This document shows positions 48,945-60,400 of a stretch of 64,000 nt of DNA, piece after piece. The DNA is from Callaeas wilsoni (taxonomy: Eukaryota > Chordata > Aves > Passeriformes > Callaeidae). The notes beneath the pieces were generated by a model. It was not told the origin of the DNA. It saw only the letters and a program-made list of their open reading frames with translations, and did no database searches. The stretch is from NCBI GenBank assembly GCA_013398955.1, contig VWPU01002121.1, forward strand, positions 94,837 through 158,836. Direction: 5' to 3'. Every line of letters begins with the position of its first letter. The stretch's first letter is position 1. Made by a program: the position numbers and the translations under genes.

Positions 48945-49700
48945 CTGAGATGGTATCAGACTGAAATTTGATTAAGAAAGAACCATACAAAATCAATGCC
49001 ATGTACATTAGGTAGATTAACAACTGGCAAGTTTGAAATGTAATTACAAGTAGGAAATTACCATCCAGTATCAGAACCTCTAGTGAGGTTGATTCTTGGC
49101 ATTGTGCTATGGAACTGCATTTACCAGTGACATTGAGGAGCGGGCATTGAGGAGCAGTCCACATCATGTGCTCAGCTGGTCAAACAAGCTGCAGGTCAGT
49201 GTGGGCTCATGGACAATCTAATGCAGGTGTCTACAGACAAATCAAGTGTATCACAGCCTAAAACCAGCTGTTGGCTGTGTTGTCCTCAAAGGAAGGTCTG
49301 AGTGATGCTATGCGCTGCATCACAATGTTGAGATTTAGGTGAGATCAGTCATACCCAGAGCATGCTCCTGCTACTTTGTCTCTTTTTTTTTCCTCACAGG
49401 CAGGGTTTATGACAACATCCAGTGTCTGGAAGTTAAAATTAGACAAATTAAGACTACAAATGAGACTTAGCATTTTAAATGTAAATTCCATTAAATAGAG
49501 GAAGTTGGCAAGGACTGAGGTGGATTTGTCATCAGTGAAAATGCTACAGTGAAAGTGGAAGCTTTTCTCAAAGTTATCCCTCTGTTTTAAGAGGAATTCA
49601 TTCAGTGTAGCCCTAGGGTATCTGATGTCCAGCCCAGAGTTCAGACTGACAAATCCCAGTAAAGTTGTTTGTTCCTTACTTCTCCAAGCCGTGCTGGAGA
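48945..49700 (+). mobile_element. Diverged CR1/L3-like LINE remnant, plus orientation
   Basis: Two blocks resemble a reverse-transcriptase-derived repeat common in reptiles and birds: 'atgccatgtacattaggtag' with 'gattcttggcattgtgct', and 'gtctggaagttaaaattaga' with 'caaattaagactacaaatga' followed by the post-ORF tail. The order and spacing fit a LINE 3' end. Identification is from memory of the repeat and is moderate only. Confidence 0.55.
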
Positions 49701-51459
49701 TGAGCAATCAGGTGCCACTGAGGTAACCAGTGCCACTTCTATCTTAATGCTTACAGTGCTCAGAGCCCTGCCTGCTACCCTTGAACTCCAAAAATGAGAA
49801 GTCAAGAACACAGTGTGATTTGGATTTCTAAATCTAAACTGGGTCCTCCATCAGCAGACTCTCTGTATACTGGACCCCAAGCTGCCTGTTCAAAGATGAG
49901 GGAAGAAAATCTCCTCAGTGATGGTGCTACATGATCTCCTCCAGCAGCCACCTACCCATCCTGCTCTGAAAAGTCAAGTTTCCATCTCTGGTGTGTTGGG
50001 AGCAGTTCCTAAGTCCTCCACACATATAGGCTGAGGTGGGGTGTAAGGTCAAGGTTATAATTGGTGTTGTGACGTCTGTGCGTGGTGCTCCGGGGGAAAC
50101 CACCCACGGTGCCTGTGCAAGGGTCTGAGCTATGACTGCCCTGAGTTACCCATACTTGTTTCCATGGGAGACACCATAATTACAACACCATTGCTCAATC
50201 ACAGTCGTTATTTGAAAGGCCACATGCCTGACGTGCTTCAGCAGCCGTTCTGCAGGGCTGGACGGGCTCGATTCAAATCACTTCAGTGCTCTGTGTTCCC
50301 AGCTGCCTTGCAGGTGCTCTGTCCAGACACGGGAACCAGCACAGACAAGGAGGTTGCCTGCAGCAAGGATCATCAAGCCTGGCTCTCTAGAGAGACCTTG
50401 TGGCAGCCACTGCTCCGTGCTTCAGCAAACCCACAGTGAGCCTAATCAGTGCTAGAAAAAAGAGTTCTGGTTTTGGCAGCTCAGACCTCAGGAGGACACA
50501 GCTGTGTTGACAGGGCAGGTCAAAGTAAATACTTTGCACCAAATTTAGGCTAAATGAATTGGAGAGCTGTTTAGGTGATCCACATAAAAAGTGCGGTTAA
50601 GACTGAAGTGTGAATATTTAAACAATCCATTTCAACTAGACCAACTTAATCATGTTTAATTATTGCTTTTCTTAATTATTACTCATGTTTAATTTTACTT
50701 GTCGCCAAATCTATGCATATCAGTACTCCTGCATTTTAGGACAGTGATCAAATCAGAGATGAGAGACAGGCTTGAGCACCTGGAGCATCCCAAGGTTTGG
50801 GATGAAAAAAGCTTGTGCTACTCTAGTAATGGACAGCAATGGAGAGAAAAAAGGGGGGGAGAAAGTGGGAAAAAAGGAAAAAATGGAAGTCACAAGAGAC
50901 CCTTTTGCACTTGTCCCTTTTTGAGATTGTTTTCATTCTGCACACAGTGGATAGACATGCCACTCACTTGGCTGAATTCTGCAATTGAAAATATTTATAC
51001 TGCTAATGAACAACAGTGAAAAAGACCATGGGTCAGCAAAATTGAACTAAAAACTTGGAAAACAGTCAGATGAATCTTCCATGTGATAAATGCTCCTCTT
51101 ATACATTCTTTGTATGGTAAAACACTAACCAGTAGACAATAACTTGGGACATTGATGTGAGGTGAAGGGTCGTATGAATGACTGACCTTCTAGTGTCCAA
51201 AATGGAACATAATTCTTTTTATTTAATTGGAATTGCATTATTATTTCACTTTATTTTTTACCACCACAACACAAGTTGAGTTAATCACTGACATCAAGAT
51301 TGGAGGCAGCCTGGGCTGCAATGATAATGCACTAGCAGAGTTCACATCCTGAGGGATAAAGGTCAAGCGAAGAATAAAATCAGGACTCTGAATTTTAGGA
51401 AAAAAACTACCAATCCTTCAAAGAGTTAGTCAATAGGACCCCCCACCATGGAAAACTGC

Positions 51460-51870
51460 CCTCAGGGGCAAGTGAGCAGAAGAGAGCTGGGAGATCTTAA
51501 AGGACATTTTTCATAGAGCATAAGAGCTCTTAATCCCCAGGTATAAGAAATCAGGAAAGGAAGGCAAGAGACCAGCATGGCTGAGTCGAGACCTGCTAGA
51601 GAAACTAAAGGGCAAGAAGGAAATGCACGGGCAGTGGAGCAGGAACAGGTATACTGGGAAGAGTATAGGGACACTGCTCATGTGTGTAAAGATAGGGTGA
51701 GGAAGGCCAAGGAGCAGCTGGAACTGTATTTAAAGAAAAAGGGGTAATGATTTTAAACTGGAGGAGAGTCGATTTGGATTAGATATAAGGAAGAAAATTT
51801 TTACAGTGAGGGTGGTGAAATACTAGAACAGATTGCTCAGAGAGGCAGGATAAAGACCACCTCAGAGACT
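51460..51870 (+). mobile_element. CR1-related fragment, plus orientation
   Basis: The second half ('attttaaactggaggagagt', 'ggattagatataaggaagaa', 'gtgagggtggtgaaatac') is typical CR1 3' sequence. The first half ('gaaactaaagggcaagaagg', 'actgggaagagtataggga') is a repeat type I have seen upstream of such tails. Old and diverged. Confidence 0.7.
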
Positions 51871-53939
51871 CAAGACAGTGAGGATTTATTTCCTCTGATA
51901 TAAACGTCCTAGAAAAAAAGCAACTTTGTGCTTTGGACTCCATGGAAAGAACATGGGGATATTCCACTCACTGTGAATACAGAGGGAAGATGTATTGTCT
52001 TGGAAGGTATTTACTGCCACAACAGCACCTCACGGGCTAGTGTCAGCCATCCTCGCCCAGAGGTGTGGTTTAAGCAGCTCTCATTTTATAAAAGCTGTTT
52101 CCAAATGTCTCCCTTCTACTAAGCATCTGTGCATTCTCAGATAAACATTTCTGCATCATCATTTGATTTTTTCCCCTATTTCCCCAACCTGCAAACCCAC
52201 AGACCAAACCCACAAGAAGACTCAGGCAGTCTAGATAGCTTAAAAAGTGGAGGAATGCTGACAGACCAGAACTGCCCATTGTCTTTCTTCTTACAGCTAT
52301 TGATTGATTTGAGGTAAGAAAGGGGCTTTTTGTACTGTGTCTCTGCAGAAAAAATAAAAGGCAAAAAGAAACCACTGACATGCAAGGGTAGATTTGACCA
52401 AGTTCTACTTCAGATGCTGAAAAATCCTTTTTCATCTTATACAAATGGAAGGAATGTTTTTACACACCAAGACCCCACAATAGATGTTCTTCTCACTTCC
52501 AGAAGACCAGAATAAGCTAAGCCCAGATGACAAATCTCATGTGAAAGAGGAAGGCCCCAGCAGGATGTTACCTATTTTTTGACTATTCCTGTGCCAGGTG
52601 CACATTTCTTTGCTGGTTTGGAAGCCTGCAGCTCTCTCCTGCTCTCTGCCAGCTGTTTGCCAGCTCACTGCATCATCAACCAAAAGCATCTCAAGGCAAT
52701 GGTGAGCAGCCTCTGCAGCCCATCTGATCAGGCGGACACAATGCCCTGCAGTCACGATTAACATTAATTTTCTGAGTTTTCTCCTATGGTTTCTTGCAGG
52801 ATGAAATTACCTCTAAAGGGCTATCTCAGGTCTGTAATCTCTTTGAGTATTTAACTCTGGTGGTTTTTATATTTTCTTCAGCAAAAGACAAGGTCAAGTA
52901 TTTTATCAAGTTCAAAAGAGACATCAATGCAAAAGGGTGAGGGAAAAAAAACCACAAGCAAACCCTCTGTATAAAGCACTTCAGTGTACTCATGCAGTAT
53001 ATTGGAGAGCAAAAGGAGCTTTCTGGCTCCCATCTGGCTGTTGTTGCAATCGTTAATGTGGTTTTGTTCCATTATTAATGGCACCAGAAAGAGAAATCAG
53101 GCCCTCCAGACAAACTTGAGAGACTGTCGTCTCACATCTGGCAATGAGAAGAAAGGAAAAAAACATTTAAAATAATGGAAATAAGCAAAGGGAAGGGAAA
53201 GGAATACTCAAAACACAGAACATGTAGCAATAAAATCTGCAGATGCATACAGCAGGGTGGGAATGGCAAACTAAATCTTTTACAGACTTTGTAAGTCATT
53301 CCCAGAGCCCAGTAGTTTAAGGCCACTTTGTAATTAAACAAAGACAACCTAATTTTTCACAGTGTGTATTATATTACTTGATACATTTATGTTTCCTAGA
53401 ATTGCTGATTGACAAGCAGAGAAAAATAAAACCAGAAGAGCAGCATTAATGGATGAAAAACCTACAGCCTAGAGTGGCATATCATTAGCCGCATCTGAAT
53501 GTGTTTAGACAGAATTTTAATAAAAAACTTTGTTAGGGAAATACATTACGAATATGCCAAGGTAAGTAAAATTAGCAATAACACTCCAATCTGGCTTTTC
53601 TGTAAAGTTACCCTGAGTTAGCTACCAAATCCTGCAGAAGAGCCAGGCAGGGTGCATCCCTTCACTCACACCTGGCAGAAACAGTTCCCCCGCTGAAGCG
53701 TTGCTCCAATGCCCAAGCACCACAGTCCAGGACCCTCACATCAGCTTGTCCACAGCATCCTCTTCAAACTCCAGCCCAACAGCAGGAGGTATCTGCTGAA
53801 GCTCATCCCCCATTGCCTTTGGGGTGCTGGGAGGCAGGCAGATGCTGGGGGCACTCAGAGGGGTCAAGCATCAAGGTTAAATTCAGTTAGATTGGTTGCT
53901 AATCAATAATTCAGGCATCATCAGTACAAGAGGAAATGA

Positions 53940-54163
53940 CCTCAGGTTATGCCAGAGGATATTACTAAAAATTGCTTCTCTGAAAGGGTTGTCAAGCACT
54001 TGAACAAGCTGCCCAGGGAAGTGGTGGATTCACCATCCTGGAGGTATTTAAAAGACATGCAGATGTGGTACTTATGGGCATGGTTTAGTGGTGGACTTGG
54101 CAGTGCTGGGTTAATGTTTGGCTTGATGATTTCTTCCAGCCAAACTGATTCTATTATTCCTTG
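53940..54163 (+). mobile_element. CR1 LINE 3' tail, plus orientation
   Basis: Contains 'gcccagggaagtggtggat', 'tcaccatcctggaggtattt' and an ending 'actgattctattattcc' equivalent to the CR1 terminus. It is 5'-truncated. Confidence 0.88.
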
Positions 54164-56339
54164 AAGCCAAGTGATTCTCTCCGTAGTCACTTGTTGATGG
54201 GGCTGCACCCCATGGCCCCCAGCACCAGACCCCACGATGCAGCCCACTATGGCCACACTTCTCCACAGGCTGCAGGCAAGAAGCCTGCCCTGAAAACTGC
54301 CCCTGCCCTCTGCTGCTCCTCTGCCTTGCCAAGAGCCCCCACCCTGCCCAGAGCTCACCCAGCGCTGCTTTTCACACCCCAATGCATTTCTGCTTAAGAG
54401 AAACTTCCTCTCTTGCAGAGGGGGTGTTTGCAGCACAGAGGGAGGAAGCATTGATTCCAGCCAGCTTTCAAATAAATATAGTTTAAAATAGTGCAATTAA
54501 ATGCTTTCTTAATGCTTAGCATTTTGTGATATGTATTTCTTGAGGTGCAGTTTATATTAAAAAAACCCCAACCTCTTTAAAAAGAAGGAATTCAAAAGTT
54601 CTTTGCTGTTAATTATTGATGCTGAACACAAACACAAGACTTCTTTTTATCACAGGACTGAACATTTGACCTATGGTAGCCAAAACTGCCAAAATTTGAG
54701 AGGAGCTCTAAGCCTGGATTTCAGTTCCACTACTGACATCTGTCTTTCCAATAGAGTACATTTATTCAATGCAACCAGTGTGACACATTTGAAATATGCA
54801 AGGTTCAATTAATTTTGTATGAGAATATAGCTCATATGTTGTGCTGCCAAAATAGGTCACTGGGCCACGAGCTCAAAAATAATTTAAATAAAGGCTGAAA
54901 GAAAAAAAAAAGAACAATTATATAAAGTCACATCACCATGAGACCTTCCTTAATGCTTTGAGGAATAAAACTGCCATGAAGTGATGGGATAAGGATGAAA
55001 CCTTGTCTGACAGAATCTCTCCCATGGGAAGCACTACACACTTTTTCATGCAATTACATTTTCAGCAGGGACACCCAGACACAATGTCAGCCTGACGCAG
55101 CAAAGGGGATTTGGCAAAGCACAGGAGCAGCTCAGACAGAAGAGGCGGAAGGGAAGCACTTCATGGCCTGCCTCTGCAGATCGAGCGCAAACACACTTCC
55201 AGGCAACCCCAGTGCCACGGCAGGCTGCAAAACCTACGTGGGATCAAACACTCGGGCAGTACGTCCTCACTGACCTCTCTTCCCCTGCCCCTTCATCTGA
55301 GTATCATCACTGAAGCTCAAGAGATGCACCAGAAGCTGGGGAAGCTGGAGATTTTTTTGCACCTGAACAAAATCCGCACCCTGGAGTCCATGCAGATTGC
55401 ACTGTCTCTTGTCAAGGCCTGATGTAGGTCCTAGAAGTCCTCTCTGAGATGTGCATGAAAGAAGCTGTAATGCCATATTACAGTACGGCAGCACATGGCA
55501 GCACCACACTTGGTTGGAAAGCCCCAGCTTGAGCGGGTCCCCTGCAGCTGAGCCCTGCACAAGCCTCACTCCTGCTCAGCGCCCAGCCCAGAGCCGTGCT
55601 TCAGCCACCCAGACCCCCGTGGGACTTGCCTGTTCTCCTCACAGCCAGCCAATACGTAAGGAAACCTGCTTTATTCCATTCAGTGCAGGGAGAGGGTGGC
55701 TACTCAGCACAAGTAGCTCTGGCAAGATGCCAGCTGTCCGCCGTCGCCTGGGTGATTGCCCTTTCCTCCTCCACCCTGAGGAGCCTGTGCTGACCAGCAC
55801 GCTGAAATGTCTCTCTTTAATCCACACTCTACTAAAGAAAACCTGAGGAGGGGGAAATGCAAGAAAGAGAATGGAAAATCTGCAAAAGGTCTGACCTGGC
55901 GTGTAACTCTTTCCCTGGTCAGAGGGGCAGCTCTCCTGGGGGTGTATATTCTGGTAGCCATATACAAGGATGCCTCCGAGCAAGGATGAATTTTCAGGAT
56001 TGGGACACTCTCATGTTTTCGAATCATGTTGCCCACTATCTCACATTGTCTGGTGCTTTCTGAAAGAAGTACAAACATTGCTGAGGACCTCCTCTGGACG
56101 ACAAAAGAAGGGAGAGAGTAGCACCTAGTGTATGTGCTGGGTACAGAGGGATGGGAACCAGGTTCATTTTCCAGCGTGGTCATCTGAGATGATCCCTGGG
56201 GACACACAGATGCTGCTGTCCAGCCCTTCCCCTATGCCCCGTCTCACCTGCAGCATCGCCAGACTTCTTGGAGCAAAAAAGTCAGTTTTAACTCCCCGAA
56301 GTGAAATTTCCCTTGTGGACGCCAAATCACGCTTAAAAC

Positions 56340-57450
56340 CAGCCTCTTCGGCCAGGTGTCCCGATCCCGATCCCGGGCTCGGCTGCCGGCTCCGGCCGGG
56401 CATCGGCGAGGTCGGGTAAGGCAGCGCGGCTCCGCGGCCGCCCATCGCGCTCATTTGCCGGCTAGGCGACGGCCGGCGGCCGGGCAGCGCCTTCTCTTCC
56501 TCAGCCAATTGCATCTCCAGCCCGGATCGGAGGATCGCGGGGTGTGAGGCGGGGGAGCGCCCGGGGGCCGCTGCGGGGGGGAGCTGGGAGCAGCCCCGGC
56601 GCCGCGGCGGGAGCGGGAGGAAGAGGAGCGAGAGAAGCGAGGGAGAGGCCTGGGGCAGGCAGCCCCCGGGGTCGGGCCGCGCCGGCCGGCCCAGCCACTT
56701 AAATGCAACCCCTGGGGCATCGGCTTCCCGCTGATGAGACCTCTGCAGGGCTGTCGAGGCCGGGGCGTCGTCGTGGGGACCGTCACCCTCTGCCTGGCCG
56801 CCGGGTGGGCTCTGCAGAGTAAGTGTCCGACTCCGTCCCTGTCTCCCCCGCTCCCTCCCCAGGCCCTTTCCTCCTGCTCCTGGCGGCTCAGCCCCACCGC
56901 CCGGCACCTGCGGGGCGGTGCAGAGCGCCCGCCGACCCCCGCCCGCGGCCAGCGCTCTGCCCAGCCCGTCCGCAACCGGGACGCCCGGGAGCGGCTGAGG
57001 AGGGGATGGGGACGGGACGTACCGAGAGTCAGGCAGGCATCGCTGCTCTCTGCGGACTGTACATGGTCTGGGGGGGCTCGTTCCTGCTCCTGCTGCTCGG
57101 AGGGAGCGGCGGAGCCGAGCGGGACCCGCGCGCCTGCGGGGGGAGCGCCCCACGCCCCGGCCTTACGCCCGCTCCCGGCAGGGGCGGCCCCTGCAGCCGC
57201 CGTCCCCCCGCTGCTTTTCCGGCGACCGAGGGGACAGGGCGTGGAGAGGGAAACAACGCGGGTTAGTCAGCCCGAGGGGCGTCGGGTCACGCTGAGAAAC
57301 GCGGCGGTGAGGAGGGAAAGTGGGTTCCAACTTTGCACCCCACGAGGGGTGAGTGGAGACGGGGCAATGCGCAGAGCGCCGTCCGGTCCTCTCGCAGGGG
57401 GGCCGAAGGAGGCTGCTGCCAACCCCACCCTCGCCTAGGGACTGGGGTGT
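56340..57450. promoter_or_regulatory. VSTM5: CpG island at the VSTM5 promoter and first exon
   Basis: GC content rises abruptly from the AT-rich surroundings, with dense CpG (many gccg, ggcg, cgcg words) over about 1.1 kb that spans the 5' UTR, exon 1 and the start of intron 1. This is the usual promoter type for a broadly or neurally expressed vertebrate gene. I see no TATA box near the expected start site, which fits. Confidence 0.85.
56734..56818 (+). CDS. VSTM5: VSTM5 exon 1
   Basis: Signal peptide MRPLQGCRGRG through GWALQ plus one base (28 codons + 1). It lies within the CpG island. Donor CAGA|GTAAGT, phase 1. Confidence 0.93.
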
Positions 57451-60400
57451 CAGTGCCGCCAGTGAGTTTGGTTGGGTCGCAGCACTCCACCAACAAAAGT
57501 GATGCACAAGCAGGACACCAAAGGGTGGAGAAAGTCCCCAGGGTTTCAGAGGCCCGCTTTAGAGCTGTCCCCCCAGTTTAGAGCTCCTGTGTGGAGCTCG
57601 CTGCCAGCTTTTTTCTTTCCCACTCACTGCCCAGCACACTGCAGGCGTTTCCACGGCTTTGTCTGGTACACAGAGCCACACTTCCCACTTTAACTCTTGG
57701 CCAGGCAAATACTTCAGAGTAGAGCAGCGTGCCAGGACAGCAAACTCAGTGAGCTCTGAGCAGCCCCGGTACCCTCTTCTCCTAGGTGCATGTTTTGCTG
57801 GGTGTGAAGGGGCTGGTTTTGCAAGCAGCAGAGCACAGTAGCCTTGCATAGGGTGCTGCAAGTGGGTCTGATGTTTGCTCTCCAGCCTGGCGCAGCTCTG
57901 TTGGATTAGACTGGTTCAGGTGATCTAGGCACACTGCCTACTAAAAATATTTTTGAATGGTTAGATATTGCACTGCCTTTTTTAGCTTTGCATGCCAGAT
58001 AGGGGCAGAACATGTTTGCAAATAATTTAATGGAAAGATTTAAATTCTCTCTTTTTTTTACATTTACCTTGCAATCATGTCTTTAAAACAAAGCCTCTAT
58101 AAAAACATGAAAGGGTCACTGAGGGGAGACACTCAGCTCCTGTCTGGTCAGAAACAGTGGAAAAGGCCTTTAAACAAACACATGGAGCAGAAAACAATTG
58201 GAACAATTTGCAGTGATTACCAGAGGTTCCCGGCTGTTCTGTTTCTGTAGCTGGCACAAACCTCGTTTTCACAGCTCTGGTTAGTCTCTCCTGCACACAG
58301 GCTGAACAGCAGACCGCAGCTCAGCTGAGGATGCACTGAGCTGCCTGGAAAGCATGATGTTCCTGCAGCGGGACTGGGAAGCATGAGTATGACAATGCTT
58401 ATGAGGGGGGGAGCCCAGGACTGTTATATTGGAAAAAAACTAGATCCTATTTGGTCCTGTAGATAAGGGCCTGGGAATTCAACTGGCTTCTTGAGCTCCC
58501 CTACCTTACCTTAACCAGCAGAGTTAGTGACTTCTGCTACAGATCCCAAATACAGTTAAGTCAGGTTGTAATTCACCCATCTCTTCCGGTTTTGGTGGCT
58601 GTGGAGTTTTGGCCACAGAGGGCTCTTTTTTAAGATTTTTTAAAAAATAATGTCTTTCTCTCGGAGATTTTTTTCTTTGCCTTTCTTAATCATTCTTATC
58701 TCTGAAGACTCTGCAGAACCTCCAGGATCATCTGCAGATGTCCTGCTTTGCACTCATGCAGTGTAGCTGAGAGTCTCGTTCTCACTCCCCCACTGGGTTA
58801 CAGACATTGGCAGGTCAGCATTACTGTTTCGTTTTGCTCTTGCAGTCAGGCTGTTCCCACAGTAAGGGAGTAGAGCAGGTGAGCTGCTCCAAGCCAGACC
58901 AGGAAAAGGCATTCAGCCTTACTCTGTGCTTTATCTGCCTTTTGTCTGCTTTGATTTTTGTGGGTAGATAACAGGATTTCAGTCTTTAGCCAAGCGTCTC
59001 AAACAAGGTACTAATAAAAAGAAAAAATGTATGCTAGTTAAAACTCTGATGTTGGTGTTCATCCAAATCTTCATGCAGAAACACCAAATGCAAGCAGAAA
59101 TTACTGCAGTTACACATTAAACTAAGCCGTTGGTTCAGTTTCACAGTGTCATGAACAGCTCTGTAATCACACCAGGAGGAAGTAGGTGAGAATTAAATAT
59201 TCTTTTATATGCATTTTTGCCCGGATATAATCAGGAACATGAAGTCCCTGGCTTCTCACGAAACTGCGTACTTTGGTTACATGTGATTTATCTGCACTGG
59301 CTTATTAACTGGCCGCTTTTAAGAAGCTGATATTTCTAATGTTGATTACACATCCTGAAAACACGACAAAGTCCTTGCCAAGACTTCACATACTTATGCC
59401 TACTACAGTTCTTGCTTTTGGGGGATGGTAGTTAATGAATATGATAGATTACCTTGGACATGGCAACTAAACTTTCCATGGAAATGCAGGATTTTTAAAG
59501 AAAGCCAGTTACTAATGAACAGAAGAACATTTCTCAGATTTCAGAAAATGCTATGCTTACCCAAAAAGACCTTTCCAAAGTCCCTTTCTATGTGGGTATT
59601 AAAACACTGAAACACATGCAATTATATGTTCTCTATGGTGGAAGCATTTTTGCTATCACCAATTACAAATGGGTATTTAGTCTTCAAGTATGTATGTTAC
59701 TTTTATGGAAAGCAGAAAGAAAAAGGTATTGCAAAGCATAATCTATCATCTCTTAAAACAGACCACTGAGAGAGGTAGGATGAATCACCAGGACCCAGAG
59801 GTCCCAACCTGCCCTGGACAGTTGGTGCAGCATCACCTCCAAACTCATCACTCTCCTTTGTCTTTCAGCTCCCGGAGGAGTATCCTTAGTTGTCCCACAA
59901 CCCAACATCAATGCAACAGTGGCACAAAACGTCCTCCTCTCAGTTGAATACTCTTGCCGAGGTGTGGCCACCATTGAGTGGAAGCATGTGTCAAGTTGGG
60001 GCATCACCAGCATTGTTGAGTGGAGAAGTGGGAATTACGTCAACATATCCACGCTCTACAAGGACAGAGTGACTACTTTTGAAAATGGCTCCATACAGCT
60101 TCAGAATGTGGGCATGAGAGATGCCGGCTACTATTTTGTCACTGTAACGGAGGAGCATGGAACCAATGCCTATGGCACCATCATAGTCAATGTTTACGGT
60201 ACAAACTAGATGGGACTTCTTGGCTTTACCCTGTGTTTAAGCATCAATCTGCTTGTAATCAATTTTATAATAATAATTTTTTTCAATTTCCCCTACAGAG
60301 GTTATCTACGAAGATTTGCATTTTGTAGCAGTTCTCTTTGCATTTCTCGCTGCAGTATCTGCCATTCTAATCTGCTTTATGTGGCTGTGTAATAAATCTC

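Larger units (their letters stand above)
45270..56340. other. Intergenic region between the CHT1-like gene and VSTM5
   Basis: About 11 kb without a recognisable gene. It contains most of the repeats of the window: an A-run at 45529-45541, a reverse CR1 at 47378-48000, a LINE remnant at about 48945-49700, a purine tract at about 50840-50890, CR1-related sequence at 51460-51870 and a CR1 tail at 53940-54163. Open frames here overlap these repeats or have no domain. Confidence 0.6.

Noticed and set aside
49345..49707. 120-codon minus-strand frame
   Set aside because: It is antisense to a diverged LINE remnant on the plus strand.
53942..54496. 184-codon minus-strand frame
   Set aside because: It is largely antisense to a CR1 tail (53940-54163) and adjoining GC-rich DNA; no domain.
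56164..57153. 329-codon open frame on the minus strand over the VSTM5 CpG island
   Set aside because: Its length follows from high GC and rare stop codons. The product is Pro/Arg/Ala-rich with no domain, and it overlaps the real VSTM5 exon 1 on the other strand.
56734..57438. 234-codon plus-strand frame from the VSTM5 ATG
   Set aside because: Only the first 28 codons (to 56818) are VSTM5. The rest is CpG-rich intron; a consensus donor and the match of exon 2 to the family show splicing.
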